From Rusavskia elegans (lineage: Eukaryota; Ascomycota; Lecanoromycetes; Teloschistales; Teloschistaceae): a stretch of 64,000 bases of DNA. A model generated the notes under the pieces. That model was given only the letters and a program-made list of their open reading frames with translations. It had not been told where the DNA came from and did no database searches. The stretch covers positions 62,001 to 126,000 of the forward strand of contig SAUG01000100.1 of the NCBI GenBank assembly GCA_011316305.1. Reading direction: 5' to 3'. This document shows, piece after piece, positions 1-12,761 of this stretch (position 1 is the stretch's first letter; each line of letters begins with the position of its first letter). The translations under genes were made by a program, and so were the position numbers.

Positions 1-687
1 AGCGGCGGCATTTGGAAGATCAAGATCTTGTACGAGTATGAGGGCGAATTGTTCGGGGGTTATCAGGGTCTCATGGAGATTCCAGAGGAAAATGTCTTTG
101 AGCCGGTACGCGGGCGTTGGCTCAGGGGCTCTATATCGAGCGTGATGTGAGTCAACATTAGGATCTTGAGGTAGAGGAAGAGCGGGTTGTGGAGTAAACG
201 ATGGTATATCAAGATCGATGCGAATGGGGATTAAAGTTAAAGGCAAGGCGGATTGGGCACTGAGTTGCTTTTCAGTCCTAGAATCATTATCAGTACGGTC
301 GGTTGCTTTCCCAAGCCAGGGAACATTGTGTACCGACCTGACGAGTTTTGGTTTATTCATCCAGTCGCGCCAGATGCCCTGAACATTGATTGGGGCCGTC
401 AGCTCCTTGCCAAACTTGTCTGGTGGAGTGTCCTGGGCCTGGTTCGGGTCTTCCCTTCTACTTCGAAGTCCGGTGAGGCGCTTGGGGCCTGTATCATCCT
501 CGAAGATATCATCGTCATCATATTCGTTTTCTGCATAGTTGATGGCGGTGGTGCCCCTTTTGGTGGTACGCGACAGAGGTACAGTCTGAGTGGATTGTGG
601 GATAACTGGGGTCAGAAGCGAATTCGCATAGGTCCGTAGTCTGGGCGCATAGCTGGAGAGAAAAGCCTGGGGTGATTGTTCACCCAT
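1..687 (-). CDS. SFH1: SFH1/SNF5-family chromatin remodelling subunit, 5' part only
   Basis: Core subunit of RSC/SWI-SNF-type nucleosome remodelling complexes, nuclear. Start ATG is at 687; exons are 687-338 and 277-1, with an intron 278-337 (GTCGGT donor, CTGATAAT branch, TAG acceptor). The gene runs off the left edge after about 209 residues. The N-terminus (MGEQSPQAFLSSYAPRLR) and the segment TTKRGTTAINYAE are typical of fungal Sfh1. The SNF5 domain opens with LTLIPIRIDLDI and continues to RLKDIFLWNLHE and ITPEQFALILVQDLDLP. A short acidic run (DDDDIFEDD) lies between. The first repeat of the SNF5 domain is present; the second would lie outside the window. Sfh1 rather than Snf5 is chosen because the N-terminus is short and not glutamine-rich. 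The gene begins only about 420 bp from the RIP-affected block, yet its coding sequence looks untouched. Confidence 0.9.
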   Translation of the reverse strand, partial: MGEQSPQAFLSSYAPRLRTYANSLLTPVIPQSTQTVPLSRTTKRGTTAINYAENEYDDDDIFEDDTGPKRLTGLRSRREDPNQAQDTPPDKFGKELTAPINVQGIWRDWMNKPKLVRSVHNVPWLGKATDRTDNDSRTEKQLSAQSALPLTLIPIRIDLDIPSFTPQPALPLPQDPNVDSHHARYRAPEPTPAYRLKDIFLWNLHETLITPEQFALILVQDLDLPNAAA

Positions 688-1273
688 GACGACTTAGGGC
701 TAAAGTAGCCTGAGATAGGTTTCTTGGGCTGCTGATGGTTTAATTCAGGAGGTTTTGATCATCTCATCTCAGAATCAATCCGTTGCGACGATTGATTGAG
801 ATGCTGGAGAATGTCCACCGTCATAGTCGATTATTAAGCCTTCATCCATCAGCTGAAACTAACATGACATATTCTCATCTGCAAGGACATATAATTACTT
901 GTACTATAGCAGCCATGCTTCAACTGATAATTATGTCGCGTCCCTGCGCTCCAGCGTTCCACTTCTGTAACCTAGCGCGACACAAGCGGGCGCTTCTTTG
1001 CATAAATCATAAATTGACCCGCGCTTGCCGCGACACTCTTTCATCGGGCCTTTGAACTAGGGTAGCTTGGGCAGGTAAAGGCGCGGCCTGCCGCCACGCC
1101 CTCCCGCCTGGAAGCAATACTATAACAGCGTAATACGGCAACAACTTATTACCGGTATACTAGTATATATCTATATAGGACAGAAGTCTTTATATAAAAA
1201 AAAATATTAAAGAAACTATTTATATAGATAGCTTTATATCTTTTTCTACTAAAAATCTAAATCGGAATACGAA
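688..1273. other. Intergenic promoter side of SFH1 and border to AT-rich block
   Basis: 688-1,110 has normal composition and must hold the SFH1 promoter; no gene is supported. At about 1,110-1,150 the sequence switches sharply to AT-rich, CpA/TpG-poor DNA. 1,150-1,273 is a short degraded stretch before the Gypsy LTR that I cannot assign. Confidence 0.6.
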
Positions 1274-1490
1274 TATTATTATAAATCGATTTAAAATGAT
1301 AATAATAGCTAGATATTTCTATATAAATGAAAAGCTTATCTATAAATAAGCGAACAAGGCTGAACGCAGAACTAATAAACCGCGGTTAACGGGATTTAGT
1401 CAGCGTATTAATTAACCGGTACTATCGGCTAGTATTTCTATATCTACTAAACTTTATATAAATTCTAAATAATTTGGATAGTTTATAAAA
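1274..1490 (-). repeat. 3' LTR of Gypsy copy 1
   Basis: Direct repeat partner of 9,083-9,327. The two share the block around the ACCGCGGTTAACGG motif and the ACTATCGGCTAGTA motif. This LTR is about 28 bp shorter because of one internal deletion just before the CCGCGG motif. Confidence 0.85.
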
Positions 1491-4400
1491 AATACTATAA
1501 AATAAAAAAATAGTATCGCCTTTAATATATTCGTATTAAACGTTTAAAAATTTTAAAAACGTTAAAAATAAAAGCGTTAAAAGATTAAAAAGAAAATAAT
1601 ACTATTAGAAATCGAACTCGGGCTATACTAGAGCTTTTAAATAATAAAGAATAGCTAATAGAACAGCCGAGCTAATTTTTTTATCGTTTAAATAAAAGCG
1701 GTACGTACTATTACTATACTATAGCGCCTAGTAATAAAATCTTTAAATTAGAATCTAATCGATCGTAGTAGTATTTTACCGAATATAAAAAGAAATATAA
1801 TTATACTAGATCGAATATATAAAGTACCGGTAAGATATAATAATTTATAAACGTTTTAATTTTAATCCGGAACGATATAGAAAATCTACTAGCGGTATAG
1901 ATATTTAAAGTTCCGATTATTATAAAACCGCTAGAATATAGTTAGATTATTACTAATAACGAAATCTAGATAAAAAAAACGTTTATTATATTTATTAATA
2001 AAATCTATATAGTACGTTAAATTATATAATCTATATCAGCTATTATATTATAGTCTATAAACTTTCTATTTAATTAAATATTTAAACCGTTAGCGTATCT
2101 TTCGCCGATCTATAATTTATTCTATTTCGAACTAGTTAGAATTTTCTTCCGGAAATTCTATTTCGATAGTAGAAAATTTATTATTAACCGGAAGCCGATT
2201 AAAAGATTTATTACTAATAGATATTAATTTTAATTAGATATTAGAAATAATAGAATATATTTTTATAGTAGTAAAAAGTTCTAATTTATATATAAAATAT
2301 CCGATTTTACGAATTATTTTAAACGGACTAGTTTATTAATATAAAAGTTTTCGATTTATAATATCTAATAGCGTATATCTGTAATAAAACTTTATAAAAG
2401 TTTTATTATCTAGTTTAAAAGATCTAGTTTTATATAGATTATTATAATAGACTTTAGAAAAAACGGTACGAAAAGCTATTATATCTTCTATTTCTATATA
2501 TTTAATAGATTTTAGACGTTTTATATTTTCCGGTAGTAGATTTAATAAAATATTAACTATATTTTTAGATCGAAAGCTTAATACCAGTTTATTAGAAACC
2601 GTACCGGTAGTAAAGCTAGTTATATTATTAAATACGAACTATAGAAAAAGAATAACTTTAATTTAATTTTTATTCGGATATTCCGTAAATTAGAAATAGA
2701 AATTAATTTCTATTATTTAATTAATACGTTCCGATTATCTATCGATTTATAGATAATATACTATAGATACTAGAATTTTTATTTCTAGTTTCTAGAAGAT
2801 TTGGCGCTAGAAAGATAATATAAATTTACAATTTCTATTACTAATAATAGCTAATAGAATTTTCTAATTATATTCGAATAAAGCCGTAATAATAAAGTTC
2901 GTTTAATTAACTACGAAATAAATAATCTATTTAAAAATTAGTAAAACCTTTTTAGTATATTTATATATAATTTTTAGTATATAATCTTTTATAGAAAACT
3001 TCGTAGATAATACGAGTACGAAGTCTATCGTAATTATATAAAATAATATTTTCGGAAGAATTAAATTAAAGGAACTATAAAATCTATATCGTTTTATTTA
3101 ATTTAACTAATATTACTGGTAGTATTTTATATATTTTTTAATCTTTTTATATATATTATAAATAAAGATTTATAGTTAAAATTTCTTATATATATAATAA
3201 TATCTTTAATAATACCGGTTATAAATTTCGCCGATAATTTCGTCTATAAATTTATCCGAAATATAGAATCGATTTCGGCTATTTCTAGAAATATAATAAA
3301 AGAATTTATTATATATTCGAAAATTAATATCTAATATACGATATTTGTTATTTTTAATATTAGAATCTAATTTTTAGATTTATAGTATTATAATAATTTT
3401 AGTCTATCGTTTATTATTAATATAGCCTTTTTTAATACGCTATTTAAATTCGTTTGCTATTTCGATAAACGTTATATAATATATCGGTATAATAGTATCC
3501 GGGACGTATTATAGGATATTTTTATTATTATTAAATTCGATATTTCCGTATAATATATCTAGAATACCTTTTTTATTTTTAACCGGCGTATAGAAAACTT
3601 TCGTTTCGAATTATAATAAAGTATTAGAAATTATATTAGTTTTACCTATTTTATAATATAATTTAATATTTAAAGCCGAAAAATACTATAATATACGAAT
3701 AAGTTTTAGATTCAATTTATTGATATTTATTAATTTAAACGAAGTCTATTTTAAAACTAAAATTACCGCAAAGTAATTAGTATATATAATTACTAGTAGT
3801 TTTAATAATAAATCGATAAAGTAGCGAGCTTTTTTTACTATCTAGACGATTTTAGCGACTTCTAATTCGGTAGACTAATAATTTTATTCGGCGCTATTAA
3901 AATATTAATTTAGAAATATTATTAGCTATATTTTAATAGATAGAAAATTTTTATTAGAATTTTCTTTAATATAATAGATAATTACTATAAAGCCGTTTTA
4001 CTTTAATATATCTAGATCGACGTAGAACTTTTTTATAGAATTAAATTAATAGAAAAAGGTTAGTAGTTCGAATACTATTTATAATATTCGAAATAATTCT
4101 TTTTCCTTTAAAATAGGATTATATTTAAACTTCGTTAATTAGAATTTATATTTAAATCTTTTAAAGCCTCGTCCGAATCTTTTTATAAATAAAGTTTTCC
4201 TTTTTTATAGAAATTCGGCGAGCGATATATATTCTATAATTATATAACGTAGCCAGTTAATTATTTCGAAATAGATTTCTAGATTTTATAGATATTTAGG
4301 AAAAGTCTTTTCCGAAATAACTTTAATTTTATTTTCTAAAATAGTTATTTCTAGTATATTAATACGTTATCTAAATAAACGAACTAAAAAATACTTTATT

Positions 4401-7400
4401 AATAATTTAGAAAGCGCGAAACTAATTCGTTTTTTTCGGAATAGAACGAAAATTTAATTTAAATACTCTAAATATTCTTTTAAACTATATAAAAAAGTAA
4501 TAATATTATTTATATAGATTTTAATAAAATCTTTAAATAGACGAAAAAATTTATCGATCTAGCGTTATATATATAATAGTAAACTTTTATATTTTATAAA
4601 CGCTATCGAAGTTTATTTCTATCTATAATAAGAAATTATAATAAATTTATAATAATTACGGTATTAGATTTCAAATTAATAAAACCATTTTTAAATATTA
4701 ACGATAGAAATATAGAAATATTCTAATATTAAGGCGATAGTATCCGTTTATAATAGAAGGAAATAACTATCCGCTTCCGTAATAGCGTTAAAGTTTCGGA
4801 TATTAACTACTATTCGTCTTTTTTTTATATTATTTAAAAGAGTCCTCTATACTACGAAAATAGGATATATAAAAAACGTTAGCTATTCGGAATATTCTAT
4901 TTTACTTTATTTATAAAATTTATTAAAGATTTTATTAAATTTAATACGGTCTATATAGTTTAGATTATAAATTTTTAAAAATATAAACTTTATTTTTTCT
5001 TTTAGAAATATTAGTATCTATTTCTTTTTAAAAAATATCTATTATAGCTTTCTAATCGGTAAATATATTTTAGTATTTTTCGGTAACGGCGGCTAGCTAT
5101 TACGCTACTAGTAGTTTACTATAAACCGTAATATTATTAAATAGACGATATTTTATTTTAGAATTAATAGATATAGTAAAGGAAATTAATTTAGCGAATT
5201 TAATATTTTTAGCTAGATTCGCGCTAAATTTTACTAAATTTTTACTAAAATTTATTTTATTAACCGGATAAAAAACGTTTTAATTTATTAAAATATTCCG
5301 CGTACTAACTATATTAAATAATTTTAGACAATATACGGTTTTATTTTATATAATTATAATAGTAACGAATATCGCCGTAATATTAATAGCTATCTTCTTT
5401 ACTAATTTCTTAATAGTATATTTAATAATATTTTATATTAATTCTGCCGTAAGCGGAATTATATTAGAAGCGGCGATATAATATCTTTTATATCGATTTT
5501 TAATAATTTTTCTAAACCGAATTCGTTTAAATAAAACTACCGACGAATAGTTTATATTATAGATATTTACGAAGCTAAATAAAACGTCGATTATATAGAT
5601 AAAAGTATTACTATTAAAACTAAAATTTATTTTCGACGTTAATTTTAATTTAGGTTCGAAAAAGAAATTACAATTTCTAGAAATATTACTTTAATATTAT
5701 ACTAGAACTCGTATTATTTTATTAGGTTTTACTATAATATTACTTTAGATTTTAATAGTATATCTAAAGTTCGGTTCTTTACGAGTATAAAAATTAAAGT
5801 TAATTTTAAAGTTTTCGCAGCTGCCGATAATAATCTGCTATTTTTAATAATCTAGAATTATTCTTTCCGGAATTAAAATATTTATATCTAATAGTAAATT
5901 CATTTATAGATTTTTAATAATATAGATTTTCTTTATAAATTCTATAATAGCTAAATCGTTTTTTAAATAGAAAATAAAAATAGCGAATTTATCGGTCTGA
6001 TAGATTTATTCGTTTATATTATAAATAGGAATCTTTTTTAGTAGTTTTTTAATTTTAATATTTTCTAGAATAAATTTTCTATCGACTATTAATAGAATTT
6101 ATTTTAAATTAGTATATATATTTTTAACGTCGGATATATCCGGATAGAAAACTAATAGAAATATAGTATAATAGAAATATTTAAAAGCTAAATCAGTTTT
6201 TATAATCTATTCGCTATTTAAAACGATAACGCGAAATATAGAAATATTTTTTTTATTAAAAGATTACTTATTAGTAATAAATATTTATTTTTCGGTTTCG
6301 TTATTTTCTATATTCTAGTAAACGGTTTTATAATATTTAAATAATTTATTATATAACTCGAATAAAACGTTATATTTCTAATATAAATATAGAATCTTCG
6401 GTCTAGTATCGATAAAATTTTAACTAACTTTTTTAAATTCTAATTTTTTATAAATTCTATTATAGTATTCGATTTTCTCGTTATAAAATTCGGTAGATCT
6501 ATTATTATAATATTTATAAACGGGATCCTATTCGGTATATTAAATATAGAATTCTTCTATAATAGAATAATTCTCGCTATATATATTTTTATAAACTCCT
6601 ATTTAGTAGATTTATTAAAGCGGAACTAGTAATACTAAACGTTAGAAATTTAAATCGAAATAAAATCTTCTTTAAAATTAGTTATTATAAAATTTCTAAA
6701 ATCTATTACTATTCACTAGTATAGAGTTCTACTATATTAGAAAGGAATTTCTTTATAGATTTTCTAATCTATTTATTAATATAGGACGAAAGAAATTCGC
6801 GCCGTTTTAAATAGAAAGCGCTTCTAGTAGATTCCTTTTAATAAAAAGAAATTAATATTTCTAGAAAAGTTAAAAAATCTATTAAATTATAGAATACTAA
6901 TATTTATAACCGAAGGGACCGGAACTAAATATTAATTAGTATATTATATTTTCTAGTACCAGTTAAAGCCGGAATAGAAACGGATTTTCTATTTATTAAC
7001 GGCTAGAATTATTAGAAAATATTTTCTAGAATTATCGAAAGTAATCTTTTTCTATAGCCTAGATATCGAGTTTATAATTATCTATTAATCGAAAGAATAT
7101 ATTAATAATAATCTTTTATATTAGTTAATAAATAATAATAATATAAAAAGGAATAGTAAAATCTATTTATATCTATATAATAATTTACCGAATATTAATT
7201 ATTTCGGCGATTTTTATAGCTCGAAGTTTAGTTTAACTATATTTATAAGGTTTATAATAACGATTTATATTTTTAATAATATATTTTTTTATATTTAAAA
7301 TATATATTCCTTCTATTATTAGTAGTTTAAAGTAAATAATTAAAGTATTAATCTATATATCGGAATCTTTTATTAGATATTTTTTTTCTATATCCGAAAG

Positions 7401-7694
7401 TTTATTAAAATATTATTATAGAATTTTACCGCGAAAATATATTTATAGGTTCTCTTTAACCTTACTATTTAATCTAGCGACGTTTTTGAATCGTTCGGTA
7501 AAAATATAGACGTCGCGGAAATAGATATTTTTATCTATATATTCGATATAAGACCCGGTTTTAGCGGATTTATTATTATAAAAAAGATAACAGTAGCTAA
7601 TATCGCCTATAATAAATTTCTTATATTTATCGACTCTAGTAAAAAACGTAGAAAATTTAGATAGTAGTAAAAATATCTTCTTTTTCTATTATAT

Positions 7695-8263
7695 CAGCAT
7701 TTTCTAAAACCGACTTAAAGCCGATTTTAGCCGTTTTAGCCGTCTTAGCCGGTTTCGGGTATACCCGAAGCTGTATAGCTACGCGGCTAAGACGGCTAAG
7801 ACGGCTGAGCGGCTAAAACGGCTAAAAGGATTTAGAGATTCGATTTTAAACTCGTTAAAATCCTTATTAGTAGTTAGTAGACCTATATACGCCTATATAT
7901 AACGCTAGACTAATTTCGTCTAGATTAAAAATACTAGATTTTTTTACTAGAATCTTACTAGATTAGGTCTAGCGTAGTTTATTAAATAGATATTCGACTT
8001 CCGTTATTCTCGCTTTTAGCGGCGGCCGCTAAATTTTATTTTCGAATAAGATTATATAGATTTATTTTTAGCTTATATATAGATTCTATTTTAGACTGTT
8101 TACTAAATAGATATTCGTACTATAGATACTATTAGAACTCTAATCTATCGAAAATCTATTTTTTAGATTTTTAAATTATTTAGATTAATTAGATTATTTG
8201 GATTATTTGGATTGAAATGGCTGTCAGCCGGTTTAATCTAAAAATCCATTTTAGAATCCGCTA
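7695..8263. mobile_element. 569-bp insertion inside Gypsy copy 1, with GGCTAA-rich inverted array
   Basis: This stretch is missing from the matching place of the other Gypsy copy (around 51,490-51,510), so it is an insertion. Its ends are related in inverted orientation: CAGCATTTTCTAAAA at the left and, read backwards from the right, TAGCGGATTCTAAAA. ATAT flanks both sides. The left third holds an array of GCCGTTTTAGCC / GGCTAAGACGGCTAA units facing each other around the 12-bp palindrome CGGGTATACCCG at 7,756-7,767. No coding capacity is visible. It behaves like a small non-autonomous DNA transposon, but the family is not identified. Confidence 0.6.
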
Positions 8264-9082
8264 ATATAATTCTATTAACGAAGTTCTATAAATTTTATCT
8301 AGATTACGATATTCTATTTTTCTAATTTTTCGAAAAATTATATTACTATCGGGTCTAAACTACGGCTTTATATTATATTTAATTTTCGGATTATATCCGA
8401 TTTAAATAAAATAAAAAGATTCGCTAGAATTTTATTAACTATACTTTTTTTTTCTTTACTTTTAAAAAAGATTTAATAATTTACGAAGGTTCGTATATAT
8501 ATAAAATTGTTTCGGAATTCTATTATATTTTTTCTAAAATATTTAATAGTAGTTTACGCTATAGTTCTACTATCTAACTATTTATCGAGCTATCTAGACG
8601 ATTAGAATAGCTAGAAAAATAATTTTATTTTAACGTCTATAGTATTATTTATTTCGATTCTAGAAAATCTAGAATCGTTATAATTATTATATACGAAATT
8701 TAATAAATCTAATATATTTTAGTATTAGTTAATAGTATAGTTAAAGCCGGTTCTATCTATAAATTCGATAAACTAATATTCGAAAAAGATAGTACTATCG
8801 TCGAAAAATAAAGATAATTTATCTATCGCTATCGTAATTAATTAAAATCTAATTAATAAATCGATTTATTTCTATTATATCTAAATATATAAAATATAAT
8901 TAGTAAAAAACAGTAGTTATTTAATAAATACTACTAATAAAATTTATTTAATTAAAATAATTAATATTTTCGAAAATATAGATAATATTATTAGTATTAT
9001 TAGTATTTATAAATAGAAATTAATATTTATAAACGTTATATATATATTATATAGTACGTATAAATAAATCTTTTATTACTAC

Positions 9083-9327
9083 TAATTATTATAGATCGAT
9101 TTAAAATAATAATAATAGTTTAATATTTCTATATAAATAGAAAGTTTTTCTATAAATAAACGAATAAAACTAAACGCTAGATCTAATTAAATAACAAATT
9201 CCGTAAAATTAATAAACCGCGGTTAACGGGACTTAGTCAGCGTACTAGTCAGCCGGTACTATCGGCTAGTACTTCTATATCCACTGAATTTTATATAAAC
9301 TTCAGATAGTTCAAATAGTTTATAATA
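9083..9327 (-). repeat. 5' LTR of Gypsy copy 1
   Basis: 245-bp repeat, the same length as the LTR at 50,459-50,703, of which it is the reverse complement. The outer end reads AGTTTATAATA, a RIP-changed form of the expected ...AACA terminus. Confidence 0.88.
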
Positions 9328-10239
9328 AATATCTTTTGAAAAAAAACGATGGCTTTTGCTATCCGCACAGGCACTTCAAGCTGCGCGTACAAGCAAAGCG
9401 CCAATTAATCTAATTATATAGTCTATAGCTTCGGCAAAGTCAGTAGGCTTTAGTATTTTCTATTATAATCCGGTTATCTCTATTAAAACCCTACGAAAAT
9501 AATATCTGGAACTATTTTTAATACTAAAGATCGGGAATTTTATAATTAAAGATAATATAATTATTATCTATAAAAGTAGTTTTATTAACTGCTATTATAT
9601 AGTTGCTAGAAGCTATAAAAGGCAGCGTATACGTACGACTCGAGTGCTTGTGCGCGCAGACACCGATGTCTGTACGGATAGCAAGATCCAAAGCGATTTG
9701 CTTTACCCGTATGATTAGATCTATATATATTGTTTTATAAGTTAGTAGAATTATAGATACTGGCAGAGCCGACACTTTAGTAGGACCTATGGTATTGCAA
9801 GCTAAAGGTACTATAGGGGTTGGGTTACGGGCGGCTTCCAGGCAGCAGGCCGAACCGTAGTAAAGTAGGTATCTTAAAACGTTGAGTATTTGGAAGCGTT
9901 CTCCAGCGTCTTGAAAATCAACATTCTATTGGTGTGATGCAAGACATGAGATACTCGTCCGGTCATCGCCGCATAATCGTTGGGTTTGTACTACGAGTTG
10001 TCGATAGAGTAGGGGATCGGATGTAATATGCAGATGCATCATGACCTGGTGCTATTTACTCAAGCTATTTGATGCCCATCAAAAAGCTTACAGACTCAAT
10101 GGATTATACACGACTTCGACTCTCTCACAACAATGCTCCTCTGGTCCGTTCTTCAATCTCGTAGACATTGAATATAAGAATGTCCTGATCATAGCGCAAG
10201 TCCCTTGTCGCACTTGCTCCGGAAAGATACCTCGGAAGT
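9328..10239. other. Transition zone with an inverted repeat, no supported gene
   Basis: Mixed composition: AT-rich to about 9,790, normal afterwards. 9,354-9,400 and 9,635-9,686 form an imperfect inverted repeat sharing TTGCTATCCG, ACAG and CTGCGCG.ACAAGCA. The intervening about 230 bp has short open frames that I could not assign. A decayed small transposon is likely. 9,790-10,239 shows nothing recognisable beyond the presumed 3' end of the next gene. Confidence 0.45.
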
Positions 10240-12308
10240 CTACAGATTCTCCTCATGTCCATCAGGAACACCAGTACTGCGATTCGATCGACGTATCGCA
10301 GCATTGCGAGACCTGTGTTCTTGAGCAGTGGATATGCCCTCCATGTATTCTGCTGAGCCCTGGTCCATATTATGACCAATACGGTTATCAGGACGCTTTT
10401 CAATGTCGAAACTCTGGTCGATGGGTCTTCCGATAGGAATTTCTGACGCTGCTGGCATGACTTGGGGACGCAGATCGGTCGGATCCTCGAATCGAGTGCC
10501 TTTCGTCTTCTGCAATTTCCGCGGACCGCCGCCTTCCTTGACTTTATTGAGCTCGAATGCTTGAGACTGCTTCTGGTTGAATCGGTCTGCAACCCAATCT
10601 GCCCACGCGAACACAATCTGTATCCTCTGTAAGAGGCGTACATACCGCGGACGTGTATCTAATTCATCCGCTGAAGCCGCCCCAAGCTCCTCAAGACTGG
10701 CAGCCCTTGCTACGCCAAGGCGAGCACGCTTTTCCAAGTGACGTCGGATTAATGCCCCGGCTAGTGCCAAACCAGAAAATAGGACCAACATGCCGAGTGC
10801 TACAAACAAGCCAGCGAGAGGGTGTTTTGGAGGATTCGGGTCCGTGGCAGCTGGAGCCCTACGTAAGATGCCATGCGACTTACTCATAGATAGTACAGCT
10901 GCATGCCAACGTCGAGGATTACCATGACAGCAGCGGGCCCACAGTGCCCTGCTTAGCGTACAGGCAACGTGTCGGTCCGGAGATTCAGGAATCCCCATGG
11001 CCTTTGTAGCGGATTCCGGTGTATACGAAATGCTCTGTGTGGCTTTATTCTTGATATTGTCCCCAGACTGTATTCGTTTTCTGTCACTCTGGTGTTTGGG
11101 TAAAGGAAGATCTGGTATGACGTAGAATCCCGGAGCTGTGGCGCCGATCATAGCGTATCCTCCTCTTCCTGCAGAGATGGGTGCATGTTCGTTTTCCCTT
11201 GGGACAGAGCCTTCGGGATAGAGGGCAGAGAGGTTCGAGCATTCCAAGCTCAGGCTGAGAGACGACTTATGCACAGTGACGGTGATATCCGCTGTGCCCG
11301 TATTGGTCCCCTGACATGTACAAGGAATGACTCTTTGTTTCCCTTGAAACTGAGGGCAAATGGCCAGATTGAAGTCCACAGCAACATCGAAAGCCTTCAA
11401 CAAGGGCCACCATGACCGGGTTGCGCTGCGGGAAAAATAAGAGTTGCCAACCAGTCTGCATTGCGCTGATCGTGAGGTAGGCACACCAGCGAATCCCGCC
11501 TGCTCGCAAAATATCAAATCTGCTTCCAGGACTGCACTGTAGAATCCAGGATCCTGAAAAATGTCGTCAAGATACATATCAGCATAGCTCGCTCGGTCAA
11601 GGATCCATGTCCTTGTGTCCATGGTGGAAGCGCAATCTGAGGCACGTCACTCAATGATCAGCGCTGAATCTCCGCGATCTATGTTACCCTGAACATACCA
11701 TCCGAAGTCTTGGTCGTCAAATTGTCTTGAGCGTACAGAGACCTTCGTGTAGCGAGACTCGTGTTGTGTGCGTTGCTATCATGCTCAACCACCCAGAGGT
11801 ATTGTGGATCTTTTCCAGGTCGACGATGATGTAGCATTGGTGGTAATAGCGATCCTACGGTAGTTTCGTCTGGATTGTTGAGCGAGCTCAAGATCCAAAT
11901 GAGTGCGAAACTAATGAAGAGAACCATCGTGGTATAGAATATGCACCGATGCCTCTTACTAGTTCGCTTTCCAGCTTCCTGATGGCTTCCAGATGACTCT
12001 GCCCCGGACAAGCTGTCTGAGTCCATCGTCCCGTAATTCGTCACGTCCTTGCGTCTCCCTTGTTTGGTCACTGTCGTAAACCTCTTACCTGCCATTCTGC
12101 GTATTGATGTGGATAATAACCTGGAGATCTGGGGCAATTCTCTGAGGATAGTCGATGGAGATCGGTCTAAGATGTAAGAACGGTACCCAAGACAAGTAAA
12201 GATCGCCGCCGGTATGAACTGGATTTTAGCAGACTTAACCACGGGAAGGCAAGAACGACCCATTGTTTTCTTCTCCTTGAGGCACCTCAATCCAATCCAC
12301 TCAGCCAC
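10240..12308 (-). CDS. Orphan membrane protein with two hydrophobic segments
   Basis: I do not recognise this protein. Two exons: 12308-11699 and 11636-10240, with a 62-bp intron (GTATGT donor, CTGATCATTGA-type branch, CAG acceptor) giving 668 residues. A later ATG at 12,095 would give 597 and is an equally good start. After a basic N-terminus there is a membrane segment in exon 1 (ending ALIWILSSL). A central region of about 300 residues follows, with conserved-looking cysteines (CPQF, CTCQG). A second membrane segment (GLFVALGMLVLFSGLALAGA) comes next, and then a charged tail. The layout suggests a luminal or extracellular loop between two anchors with both ends cytosolic; this is inference. 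A third exon boundary inside the central region cannot be excluded, because a CCGCAG acceptor occurs near 11,430. Confidence 0.5.
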
Positions 12309-12761
12309 AAGTTTTCATGTAGCTTCTACCCGTGAAACAGCAGCAGCAGCAGCAGCGAAAACAAAGAGGCCACTTTGACGGTGAATTAGCAGGCTGAGAC
12401 TGTGATTGAAGATTGTGCCATCCATTGGTGCCCCAAGTGCCGACACATTTCCGTTTCAGGGGTCTGAAGTTGGTGTGAAATAAATGGAGATCCAGCTGAC
12501 GGGCGCACAGATTGCCGCCTTGATATTAAAGCCGAAAAAGCCTTTTTCTGCCACGAGTGTTGTACGGAGATTGTTATCTATCTGGAATCTCGATCTCGGT
12601 AGATCCGGTTGCCTCCTTGCGTTCTCCAAAAACGCGTCCCGATTCGGGCGTCAAACATGGGTTGTGTTGAACACAGTTGCTTCGCTTCTCGGGTGTCAAC
12701 CAGATGTTTTATGAAGATGACGGAAGTGCAGATTGATAGAGTTCAACAGGTAAAGATTTAT
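12309..12761. other. Intergenic, with a CAG microsatellite
   Basis: Promoter side of the minus-strand gene ending at 12,308 and 3' side of VPS9. Six CAG triplets in a row lie at about 12,341-12,357. No gene is supported. Confidence 0.6.

Larger units (their letters stand above)
1274..9327 (-). mobile_element. Ty3/Gypsy chromovirus, RIP-inactivated, copy 1
   Basis: A full-length LTR retrotransposon of about 8.05 kb lying on the minus strand, with direct repeats at 1,274-1,490 and 9,083-9,327. Its inside is the reverse complement of the copy starting at 50,459, from which the domain order was read: gag, protease, reverse transcriptase, RNase H, integrase, chromodomain. On this strand the chromodomain end is near 2,060-2,120, integrase about 2,150-3,400, RNase H about 3,450-4,100, reverse transcriptase about 4,150-5,000 and protease about 5,700-6,000. 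Stop codons (almost all TAA/TAG) fall every few codons, as expected from CAA/CAG/TGG changed by RIP. No clear target duplication was found: the 5 bases next to the ends differ, although the low end is uncertain by a few bases. Confidence 0.88.

Noticed and set aside
7721..7830. GGCTAA repeats as a CRISPR array or telomere-like repeat
   Set aside because: Units face each other without spacers, the host is a fungus, and the unit differs from TTAGGG.
9524..9775. 83-codon minus-strand frame in the transition zone
   Set aside because: AT-rich, overlaps the inverted-repeat arm and resembles no protein.
11267..11509. 80-codon frame with a hydrophobic stretch in another phase of the orphan membrane gene
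   Set aside because: Using it would need a frame change that removes the cysteine-bearing region; the main frame continues without it.
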